Assembly (NCBI RefSeq): GCF_002127325.2
Contig: NC_035443.2
Coordinates: 119,874,462-119,938,461 of the forward strand
Length of the DNA stretch: 64,000 nucleotides
Reading direction: 5' to 3'
DNA from: Helianthus annuus
Taxonomy: Eukaryota; Streptophyta; Magnoliopsida; Asterales; Asteraceae
Shown: in pieces, positions 12,206-21,879 of the stretch
Numbering within the stretch: position 1 is the stretch's first letter
How the letters are laid out: the number at the start of each line of letters is the position of its first letter
Program-made: the position numbers and the translations under genes
The notes under the pieces: generated by a model
The model's database searches: none
What the model was told of the DNA's origin: nothing
The model's input: only the letters and a program-made list of their open reading frames with translations

Positions 12206-12895
12206 TTATGGAGTTTCTTTAATTCTAAGGATCTTATTGATATCGGGTGGTTCCTTACTGGTTGGAACAACCCCAAAGTGCCTAAGATACCTTAATTGTC
12301 CTAGACTAAGGTGAGAACGCAAGAGGTTGTCGGTGAGGGTAATTCCTATTTTCATTCTAGGTGGACAAGTCCAACCCTTTCCCGGGCTCTCGTTAAAGAA
12401 GGTATATATCGAATCGCTAAGGTCTGTGTATGCACCGAACGAAGTCGATGGAGAGTCCTTCACGGCACAATCGGCACCGGGACGACTATCGTCCAAGTCT
12501 TCGCTAGGTATGAAGGTATTTTTGGGAGCAACGAGGTTGTTGGAATGCGATCCCAACATTTCTTCATGGTCATCGTCTTGGGGTGAATCAAGGAAATCCT
12601 TCCTAAGCTCTTTTGACCAATTTAGAATTAGATCTTCTAGTTGAAATAACTCGTCGAGGAGCATTTCTCCTAGAATATCTGGCTGAGCGCATTCGAGGGA
12701 GAGATAGTGATTATTTTTACTTTCGCCTCTCTTAAGGTTATAAGGAGTCGGTGGGTCTATGTAGTGGGGCTTATAATTTAGAAAGTAACATTCTAATTCT
12801 TTATGTTCACCTCCACATAATTGACACCACGTACCATAAGAGTGCCGAAAGTAAAAAGAATTACCATCACTCATGTTTGTGTTAGAAATTACCAA
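12206..12895 (-). CDS. 229-residue gag-like frame with a zinc-knuckle-like motif (element B)
   Basis: The longest frame of element B begins about 260 bp downstream of the primer site, where a gag gene is expected. Near residue 23 it has CQLCGGEHKELEC, that is CX2CX3HX4C. This is one residue shorter than the canonical CX2CX4HX4C gag knuckle but close to knuckle variants in Athila-type proteins. The rest is acidic (LDELFQLEDL, SPQDDDHEEM) and matches no domain I know. If made, it could bind the element RNA and help packaging by a partner's capsid. That role is inference. The frame is open from an ATG to its stop, which is notable in an element with no pol. Confidence 0.5.
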   Translation of the reverse strand: MVISNTNMSDGNSFYFRHSYGTWCQLCGGEHKELECYFLNYKPHYIDPPTPYNLKRGESKNNHYLSLECAQPDILGEMLLDELFQLEDLILNWSKELRKDFLDSPQDDDHEEMLGSHSNNLVAPKNTFIPSEDLDDSRPGADCAVKDSPSTSFGAYTDLSDSIYTFFNESPGKGWTCPPRMKIGITLTDNLLRSHLSLGQLRYLRHFGVVPTSKEPPDINKILRIKETP

Positions 12896-13156
12896 TCGCC
12901 GGGATCTAACGGTTCTGTTTTCAGTAAGTGAATCTTGGGCACGGGGGCGTGTTGAGTGAGCACGGCCCCGTGTTCAGCTTACTGTCTGACTTAAAACAAG
13001 ATTGCCAGTTCCAATGATTGGGCACGGGGGCGTGTTCAGCAGGCACGGCCCGTGCTGAGCTTTGCAGAAGCTGAAAACTAAGAAAATCCTAAAAAATTAA
13101 AAAGAAAAATAAAAATATGATTAGGCCGTTGATTCCTAACTTTCTTAAAATCCTTG

Positions 13157-13175
13157 TGTCCCCGGCAACGGCGCT
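13157..13175 (-). promoter_or_regulatory. Element B primer-binding site (tRNA-Asp type)
   Basis: The minus strand reads AGCGCCGTTGCCGGGGACA, starting 7 bases after the LTR end (AGTTTTT spacer). It matches the Athila/Tat-style primer site TGGCGCCGTTGCCGGGGA, which is found intact in element E at 54653. Confidence 0.75.
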
Positions 13176-13182
13176 AAAAACT

Positions 13183-14568
13183 TGATGCGTGTCAGTGTGT
13201 ATATATTTTAGATGTATATTTTAAGCCCTTTTTACACTTTTAGCCAAGTTTTAAATATATAAAACACGATATTTACTAACACTAAACACACATATGGGCA
13301 AGTGCACCCATCGTGGACGTAGTATAGTGTTGGTAAGATACCGAGGTCGTCCAAGGACACAAGAGCTTTTAGTACCGGTTTATCCTCAACGTCTAATCAA
13401 ATTAAAATGTTAGAAGAGATTCTTAAACTAAGAAAATAAAAACTAACTAAATGCTGAAAAATAAAAATAAAAACAGATAGACAAGATGAATCACTTGGAT
13501 CCGACTCGTGTATTAGTATAACCTTTGATTATTTTCGCACTTTTGCACTTGTTTAAGAGATTATCTTAGTTATTGTAGTAGGCCCCTCTTTTGAAGGCGA
13601 CGTTACCCTCAACCCAGTAGTTTGAGTCAGCAAGGATACAATCCTAAAGGGTTGGATTATTGAAAGATAATGAATTAAGTTATTAATGCAAATTATGGTA
13701 GGCCCCTCTTTTGGAGGTGACGTTACCCTCGACTAAGTAGTCTGAGTCAGCAGGGATACAGTCCTAAATAGCCGGGTTATAGTATTAATAGTAGTTAACT
13801 TATGAGGGGGTCAAAGAGTTTGGATGCCCGCCATCCAATACCTATGGGTATTGAAGGAGATCCTACTAAATTTGACCCAGGTCCCTTGTAGGACCTCTAA
13901 ACGCTGAACAAGGGCAAGACCCTTACCAAACCGTTCCCTTAACCACCGACCAGGTAGCCAACATACCTCCATATAGACCGTGGAGATATGAATGGTGAAA
14001 ATCTTTTATTTTATATAGACAGTAAAATAATGCCAAGACACCATGGACAAACGATAAGGAAAAGTCACCTTCAACATAAGCAACTAGTTATTAAAGTCAT
14101 TAATACAAAACCAAATAAAAAGTGCAAAAGATTAAAAATAAAAAGTATTATACTAAACACTTGTCTTCACCAAGTGATGTAAGAGACTTAGGCAAACATG
14201 GCCTTGATTGTCAAGAACTCTTACGATCAATCTTGGATCCCGAGATGACTCACACACTCTATGATGGACAATGGATGATGGTGGTGGATGATGGTGTTGT
14301 GATGGTGGTGGGTGGTGGATGAAGTGTGAGAGAGGTGGTGTGCCAAGGGATGAGTTGCAATGAAGCCAAGCACTCCTATTTATAGGCTGAACAGAAGCCT
14401 GGGCACGGCTCCGTGTCCGCTACACACGGCCCCGTGCCCGTCTGACAATCTCTCTCTTCATTAATTGTAATTCACAATTACAATTAATGCGCCTGCAGCA
14501 CATTCGCCACGCCCCCGTGTTCGCTGGGCACGGCCCCGTGGTGGGCAATAAAAGCTTCTATAGGTTTG
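13183..14568 (-). repeat. Element B 5' LTR, part 1 (cut by element D)
   Basis: Direct repeat of 7623-9008, ending at TAGGTTTG where element D begins. The last five bases, GTTTG (14564-14568), are repeated at 42415-42419 on the far side of D. Confidence 0.85.
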
Positions 14569-14844
14569 TGTGACACTTCGGGTTTTCCCGGGCAACTTTC
14601 TTGATGTAACATTGCGTGTACGTATATTATTAAATGAAAACTATGAATTATCTGTTATTACGTGTTGTACGTATGTATATTATATATATATGTGTGTGTT
14701 ACAAGTGAGCCGAGACCCCAAGGACCCGACTCGAGACCACTCCCGGTCTCGAGTGAACAGTGAAAGTTTGGGCCGGTTGGGCCGTTGAGCCCCACTCGCA
14801 ACATGCTTGGAAAACCCACTAGGGGTGTACCGGCTTTGTAAAGG

Positions 14845-14854
14845 GTATAAAAAC
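14845..14854 (+). promoter_or_regulatory. TATA box of element D 5' LTR
   Basis: GTATAAAAAC lies just upstream of a pyrimidine-rich stretch (CACTTTCTCCTTTACACTC) and CTAAAACCCTAAAACCC, a typical transcription-start environment. The copy in the 3' LTR is at 40235-40244. Confidence 0.65.
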
Positions 14855-15680
14855 CCAAAACCCTCACACTTTCTCCTTTACACTCTCCCTCATTTCACTC
14901 TCACACTCTCTACCTCTCCCTCACTAAAACCCTAAAACCCTAGATCATCATCACAAACCTCCTCTCATTTCCCTCTCTCGGATTCAACCAAGGACACTCG
15001 GTTCTAGCTCAACATTCTCAGTTTGAAGCGTATTCATCACATTCTCACATCTTGAGTCTAGCCGGTTAGTATCTCTTTTGGTTGAATGTTTAAAGAGTGT
15101 TGTTGTGTATGATGATTATGTAAAGATGCTTGTTTGATGATACGAGTAACATGTTTTGCTTGATTAACCATGCTCCTTCATGTTTTGTATGTGAACGGTT
15201 GGGTAAAAAGAGGATTAGAACCATTCGGATTATGTGATGTGTTAGAGTGATCCTTCTATCTTAGCTATTTTGCTCATAATTGCTTGGTTGTGAAGGATGA
15301 ACATGTGTGTGTATGAATCAATGTTTAATGATTGTTACCATCCGATTTATAGTGATAAAATAGGGCAAATATGGTGTTTAATGATTGTCTTATATGTCAC
15401 ATAATTCTCATGTTATGAAGTTGTGTTAAGAACCAAGGATTAAATGTTAGTTGATTTGGTTGAATATGCATGATGAACTAAATGAATGTGATATGAACTA
15501 CTTGAAGATCATGAAAAATATTTGAAAATCATGTTGTTTGATCCGATTGTTTGGGAAACCAGACAACAAAACATGTTGGTGGAATGTTATTGGTTAGTAC
15601 ACATTATTACAAATATGAAATTCTATTGGCTAGTACATTGGACAGGTTCTAGAAGGATTCTGGTGCACGTAACTGTGGTT

Positions 15681-15935
15681 GCGAGTCGGAACCCTTGGTT
15701 GCGACTCGAGACCAAAGCATGATGAACCGAGACGGGCTTCAGGGACTCGAGACCGAGTAAGTCTCGACTCGAGACGACATGATCTTGACTCGAGACTGGG
15801 CTCGAGACTCCTGAGATTGCGACTCGCAAGCAGCACACTCGAGACCAAAACGTGATTCTTCGAGATCTCCCGGTTGCGACTCGAGACCGTGTATTCTCGA
15901 GTCGAGACCACCCTTGTCTCGACTGGGCTGCCTAC
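15681..15935. repeat. Cluster of ACTCGAGAC palindromes in element D LTR
   Basis: CTCGAG or close variants start at 15705, 15746, 15768, 15789, 15801, 15838, 15858 (TTCGAG), 15880 and 15896, with many steps of 20-22 bp. The neighbouring words are usually GCGACTCGAGACC. Two further copies lie at 14730 and 14748. The 3' LTR has the same cluster at about 41071-41325. Confidence 0.75.
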
Positions 15936-17026
15936 GTGTTATTGGGCCGTGACTTGTTGGGCTATCTGTTGACTGGGCTGCATGTGTTTCTGTTACTGTT
16001 TGTTTGTGAAAATGTTAGGGCAGGCCCAATAACCCAACTGTTTGAATGTATGCATGCTCAGTGTGTCTCTACGTGTTTGCTATACGTGATTACTTGTACC
16101 CCAACTTGACCTATATTTGGTAACCATGCTAGGACGTGGTGACCAACGTGTTTGACCGGGCATTTAATCTACCGAGCAACCCAAGGTGAGTTCACAACCT
16201 AAAGCATGCGTTCCCGGTGGTTTGGGAAACGGAACTAAAAACAACACTATCCCCTTATGAGGGATACAACTTACTTTTCTTCCCTTGTTATTGGGAACCT
16301 TTAGTTAATTACTGTTTATATGGATTGCAACAAACGGCACTAAATGAAACTCTATCACTCAAGTCCCTACTACATAATACCGATTAGTCGCCGGGGCCAG
16401 GCGAACGGGTTATTAGTTGATAGCGCTATTTAGGTCTTACCAACCTCACACCGTGCCATGGTATGGGATCGGTCGTGAACTAATGTGCTCAGGCATCCGT
16501 CAATGATGATAGAACATTGACATCGGGGCATCCTGCGGAAACGCAAACGGTTACCTAGTGTTCGGTATTGGAAAAACAGTTTAGTCGCTAACTTTTGGGG
16601 TAGCTCCCCATGGCATGTATAAACGAGTAAATTAACTGGTGAAACAAGTTTTTGGTAATTAAAACTGGACAACTAGTGAACTCGCTCAACATTATTGTTG
16701 ACACCTTACTGCATGCTTTGCAGGTAACCAGTGACTGAGGAGCTTGCTGCTTGGGGATGTGTAGTGTTCGTCTACCCCTGTGTTGGGTGTTAAATAAACA
16801 TGAACTATGAACCTTGTTTAAAACTGTTTTACTTATGCTTCCGCTACTTACTACTATTTAAACTTAAAACCTTAAGCTCTGAACATGATATTTGCTAATC
16901 GTATGGTTAGTAAGTATTACTATGGTTAATATTTCAATTATTCAGTATGATTGGTGGCTGGATCCTGGTCAGTCACGCCCTCAAGCGGATGGTACTCCGC
17001 AGGTGGAATTTGGGGGTGTGACAGAT

Positions 17027-17039
17027 TGGTATCAGAGCC
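17027..17039 (+). promoter_or_regulatory. Element D primer-binding site (tRNA-Met)
   Basis: TGGTATCAGAGCC lies three bases after the LTR end. It is complementary to the 3' end of initiator tRNA-Met, the usual primer of plant Tekay-type and many other LTR elements. Confidence 0.92.
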
Positions 17040-17308
17040 ATTGGTTATAGTGAACTTGGTTTTAAAAAGGGGAAAATCTTTTTGAGAAAAACCAGACTAT
17101 AACCCGTGACTCGTGACGACACTACACTCCAAGTGCAAGACTCGGCTTATCTGACCTCATAGCTCGGACCCATGTTTACTTGCTTGTTTGTCTTATGCTT
17201 TCTGCTCTACTATACGTACTAGTTCGCCTAATTAGATAGATACGCCTCCCCTCTTCTATCTCATTCTCGCTATATTACGACACCACACTCATACTATGTT
17301 TTCTGGCT

Positions 17309-20029
17309 ATGAAGACAATGAGTGGACGCGGACGAGGAAACGTCAACATGACTCAGGCTCAGTTCACTAACCTGATCAACACGGTGGCTACAGCTTTCGC
17401 AGCTCACCCTGGAGGTAAGCTCGTTGTTTTAGGATGTTTAGATCCTGCCGCCACATCGTCTTTCCACCTCTGAACCCATTTCGCTTCACTCTTCGCAACA
17501 GGTCAGCATGCACCTGTGCAACCACGTGTTTGTACTTTCAAGACCTTCATGGATTGCAAGCCTCTTCCTTTCAATGGCACTGAGGGTGCCATAGGGCTTC
17601 TGCACTGGATCGAGAAGGTGGAAGCTGTCTTTGCTGTCTGCGAATGTCCCCCAGCTAATTGGGTAAAGTTTGCTACTGGTACCCTTGAGGGAAGCGCGCT
17701 TTCGTGGTGGAAGGCGCAAATTCAAATGCTTGGTTTGGAGACTGCTAATGCTACTGCATGGGAAGATTTCAAGGATATGATCAAGGAAGAGTATTGTCAC
17801 AGGGATGACATCCACAAACTCGAGGACGAGTACTATGGTCTCAAGATGGTTGGGTCAGAGATTGAGACCTACACCAAGTTGTCCAACGACTATGCTGCAC
17901 TTTGCCCAAACATGTCCCGACCTATGTATCGAAGGATCGAACTGTACATCAAAGGCTTGGTCCCAGAAATTCGGAGCCATGTGACCTCGGCCAACCTCAC
18001 TACCATACAGCCTGTGGTTCGTCTTGCCCACAAACTCACCAACCAGGCTGTGGAGGAGGGCAGGTTGCCCAAAAGGATCAGTGTTGCGGAAGGAACTTCT
18101 AGTGATGGCAAACGAAAGTCGGACGGAAATCAGGGCAAGGATACTAACTCTACTCAGGCCCCAGCCCAGCAAAGGAAAACTGAGAACAACAAAGGCCCTC
18201 AGCAACAGGGTGGCTACCGGGGAAGCTACCCTAAGTGCAACAAGTGCAGCAGGCACCACAATGGGGCATGTAACAAAGGTCAGTGCCAGCGATGCAACAA
18301 GATGGGGCATGAAGCCAAGGATTGTAGAAGTCAGTTCCCAGCAAGGCAGAATCAGCAACAACCCCAACAGCAACAGCAGCAGGGAAACAACCGCGGGTGT
18401 TTTAAATGTGGGGCAACAGGGCACATGCGAAAGGATTGCCCTGAACTGAATCAGAATCGCAACAACAACCAGGGAGCTGGGAACAATGAACAAAACAACA
18501 ATGCGGGGAATGGTGCAAGAGGAAGAGCTTTTGTGATTGGAGCTGGAGAAGCAAGGAACGACCCCAACGTCGTGGCGGGTAAGTTCCTACTTGACGATCG
18601 TTATGTTTCTGTGTTATTTGATTCCGGAGCCGATGCTAGTTATGTATCCCTTCGTATTAGTAAGAAACTTAAGCACCCGCCTGCATTATTAAGTTCTAAG
18701 CACATCGTCGAGATAGCTAATGGTAGGAACATCGAGGCCTCGCACGTGATCCACGACTGCAAACTAGAATTGTCTGGTCAGACGTTTAGTATCGACCTTT
18801 TCCATGTCAAGCTTGGAAGCTTCGACGTCGTTATCGGCATGGATTGGTTATCCAAACATCGCGCTGAGATCCTCTGTCAAGAGAAAGCGGTTCGTATTCC
18901 TCGCCGTTCTGGCAAACCCCTCATCGTTCAAGGTAATAAAGGCGGAGAAGTCACCGGCATTATCTCGCTTCTAAAAGCCCAGAAGTGTTTACAAAAAGGG
19001 CACACCGCTATCCTAGCACTTGTCACCGACACCCACGAAAAGGAAAAGAGGATTGAAGATTTTCCTGTAATACGTGACTACCCCGAGGTATTTCCTGAGG
19101 AACTACCTGGACTCCCTCCCCACCGTCAGGTCGAATTCCAAATCGAGCTAGCTCCCGGAGCAGCGCCCATAGCTCGTGCGCCTTATCGACTAGCCCCTGC
19201 AGAACTGAAGGAACTCTCTACGCAACTACAGGAACTATTGGATAAAGGATTTATCCGTCCTAGTTCATCACCCTGGGGAGCACCAGTACTCTTTGTTAAG
19301 AAGAAAGATGGCACATTCCGAATGTGCATCGACTATCGTGAGCTGAACAAGGTTACCATCAAGAATCGTTACCCTCTCCCGCACATTGACGATCTATTCG
19401 ATCAGTTGCAAGGATCGAGCTACTATTCTAAGATTGACCTGCGATCAGGCTATCATCAGTTGAGAGTTCGTAATGAAGACATCTCCAAGACTGCGTTCAG
19501 GACTCGTTACGGTCATTACGAGTTCCTCGTCATGCCTTTCGGAATGACTAACGCGCCTGCGGTTTTCATGGATCTCATGAACCGAGTGTGCAAGCCTTAC
19601 CTCGACAAATTCGTGATTGTGTTTATCGACGACATCCTGATCTACTCGAAAAGTCAAGAAGAGCATGAACGACACCGACGCCTTATCCTCGAACTCTTAC
19701 GCAATGAGCAATTGTACGCCAAATTCTCGAAGTGTGACTTTTGGCTTCGAGAGGTCCATTTCCTTGGGCATGTGGTCAATAAGGACGGGATTCACGTCGA
19801 CCCCGCTAAGATCGACTCGATAAAGAATTGGCCTACGCCCAAGACTCCAACCGAAGTTCGCCAATTCTTGGGATTAGCAGGATACTACCGCAGATTCATC
19901 AAAGGGTTCTCAAAGATTGCTCAACCCCTCACGACTCTCACTCAGAAGGGCATTGCTTACAAATGGAATGAAGCTCAGGAGTCGGCCTTCCAAAGGCTAA
20001 AGGATAACCTATGTAGTGCTCCTATTAAT
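17309..20029 (+). pseudogene. Element D gag-protease-reverse transcriptase, truncated
   Basis: The gag start is at ATG 17309 or 17318 (MSGRGRGNVN). The frame is then split by an 87-bp GT-AG segment (17415-17501) that holds a stop, and is open from 17502 onward. Gag has two zinc knuckles, [14 protein letters not shown] (about 18286-18327) and [14 protein letters not shown] (about 18397-18440). Protease shows the catalytic DSGA motif (about 18619-18632). Reverse transcriptase has [10 protein letters not shown], the [13 protein letters not shown] block and the catalytic [10 protein letters not shown] (about 19617-19648). The coding sequence stops at LCSAPI near 20026. The next ten codons to TAA at 20060-20062 come from element I. 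The product would lack RNase H, integrase and chromodomain. The rest of pol resumes at 38953. Confidence 0.9.
17415..17501 (+). other. Putative 87-bp spliceosomal intron in gag
   Basis: GTAAGC follows CCTGGAG, and CTTCACTCTTCGCAACAG precedes GTCAGCAT. Removing the segment joins codons for HPG and GQHAPV in one frame. Left in, it gives an in-frame TGA at about 17471. The length is divisible by three, the 3' end is pyrimidine-rich, and the flanking protein is well preserved. This is a prediction from splice-site words; a decayed coding segment is the alternative. Confidence 0.5.
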
Positions 20030-21301
20030 GACGAGTACGCTATGTTCTACATTCCATGGTAATGTCACTTAACAACCGGATATCACACGCAACCCCGGGT
20101 AAAGTCCTCAAAATTTCTTTTATTGAAGTTTCGACTTTTACATTTACTGAGTAGATTTTCGTATCTCTACTCCTCTTAAGGGTCATTGTATCACGATCAT
20201 TTCTTTACAAGTTACATACATGGTTTTTCGTTGTGACCATGCCGAAAGTTTTCTTGTTGATACATATGTTTATTGTCGGATTGCGCTAAAACCAAGTTCA
20301 ATTTGTTTGAACTTGTCCATTACACACGTTCGATTCAAAACACCATATGATGTATTGAAAACATCATATACAAAAATCGTTTTAACAAATGTTTTATTTG
20401 TTTCGAGTCGAAGTAAACTTGTTTGACATTCGACTCCACTAAATTGTTTGTTGATTTCGACACCTTATGGTGGTATCTTTCACTTATTTGAAGCTTGCGC
20501 TAAACTCGTTACACATCTCATACACGGATTTAATTATTGAATTGCTTTAAATCCGCTTTGGTTTATCACATTACAACGGTCTTAATACAATAGTGTGTTA
20601 AGACAATGGTACACGAATTCATTTTTACATTCCGGTGTACCTACTAACGGTTCTTTCATTATCGATCGAAAATTTTGCGATATCCATTGCTTCTTCACCT
20701 TCAATCGAAAACATTATTTCTTTGATATTCAAATTTCAATTGGAAATTCTATGATGTCATTTGAAACAAACTTTCGGATTCACCTTATTACGCTTTCATT
20801 TGACTTCAAACACGGTGGATTTGTTTGATCACCGCTATTATTGAATTATTTGAATCACTACGACACCTTGTGGTGTCAGTACAAACTTGTAGCTTGGGCT
20901 AATCATGATTGAGCGTTTCATGCAAAACACAGGTGATACTTGTTCGATCACCCCTATTATTGAATCGTTTCATTCATTGCGACACCTTGTGGCGTCGGTA
21001 TGACTTGCAGCTTGCGCTGATCACGATCGAACGTTTCATGCAAATCATTACATTTGAGATTGTTGATTCTAAGTTCATCCAGTGGATGTTATTGCTTCTA
21101 GAACTCATTTACATGTTATAAACGTTCACATGGAATTCGATTGGTCGAAGATCCTGTTCATTGTTGGATCCTGTTAACTTAGTCAAACTAGTGACTGCAT
21201 CTATACATCTTGTTTCCCTTGACATCAACTCTTGAAACACAATTCTGAAGAGATAACATAATCTAAATTTCGAGGACGAAATTTCTGTAACAGGGGGAGA
21301 A
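20030..21301 (+). other. Element I partial internal region (copy 1)
   Basis: Matches the 3' part of the complete internal regions from ATTAATGACGAGTACG onward. It contains degenerate GACACCTTGTGGTGTC / GACACCTTGTGGCGTC words (about 20867 and 20980) and ends with hairpin and polypurine tract. I see no recognisable protein. Confidence 0.8.
21265..21301 (+). promoter_or_regulatory. Pre-LTR hairpin and polypurine tract (element I, copy 1)
   Basis: AAATTTCG-AGGA-CGAAATTT is a perfect 8-bp stem at 21265-21284. It is followed by TCTGTAACAGGGGGAGAA and then the LTR. CAGGGGGAGA is the plus-strand primer. Copies are at 28119-28155 and 34971-35007. Confidence 0.8.
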
Positions 21302-21869
21302 TGTGACAACCGGTAATTTACACTCTTAATTACGTGATTAACAGATAATTAACGCGATAATAGATAGTGTTTACGACGCTAATTAACTAAATTAGACCGT
21401 TGGAGTGCCCAGGAACGTTTGTTCAGCTATACAGTGCGCGTGTGGTGGTTTACGGAAAATCTGCTGAATATTACGCGACAACGGACCGATACCGTACAAA
21501 ATACTGACGACACCGACAAATATGGATGTTACACGAACATTTTGTGCTTATGAAGTTTGGGTTGCAATATCAGGTCTCGCAGGAATTGCGGGCCACTTAC
21601 ACATGAGATGGGCTTGTGGGCCCTGGACCAAAGCCCAAAACTCGCAAGCCTAAACCTACACATAATATACTAGATCTATTGCTTAAAGATCAATACAAAA
21701 TCTTGCTAAATCCCTAAAAATCTATGCAAAATCTCATCAAATCTATACATAAGATTATGTTTCAAGATTTGATACACACAAGATCTATGGAAGATTTCTA
21801 TAAAATCTGTTGAAGATTTACACAATCTCCATAAAATTCTTTACAAGATCTCTAAAGATCCTCACCTCT

Positions 21870-21879
21870 CTATATAAGG
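21870..21879 (+). promoter_or_regulatory. TATA box of element I LTR 1
   Basis: CTCTATATAAGGACCCAT precedes a pyrimidine-rich stretch and poly-CT. Copies are at about 28724-28733 and 35576-35584. Confidence 0.65.

Larger units (their letters stand above)
10683..13054. repeat. Paired CACGG-N2-CCGTG palindromes across element B internal region
   Basis: Pairs start at 10683/10704, 10763/10784, 11663/11684, 12159/12181, 12940/12961 and 13023/13044, plus a single site at 12080. The spacing is 21 bp in all but one (22). Some partners read CACGGGGGCGTG. The surrounding DNA is AT-rich, so these are sharp GC islands. Confidence 0.85.
14569..17023 (+). repeat. Element D 5' LTR
   Basis: Runs from TGTGACACTTCGGG to TTTGGGGGTGTGACA, 2455 bp. 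It matches 39959-42414 (2456 bp) with only scattered single-base differences, for example near 14650 and 15030, so the insertion is fairly recent. It holds a TATA box, CT-rich leader sequence and a cluster of CTCGAG palindromes. Confidence 0.93.

Noticed and set aside
17855..18493. 212-codon minus-strand frame within gag of element D
   Set aside because: Antisense shadow of a clearly coding plus-strand gag with two zinc knuckles.
20030..20062. C-terminal residues of the 848-codon frame of element D as a real protein end
   Set aside because: The last codons come from the internal region of element I after the junction; the same codons end frames at 26423 and 33275.
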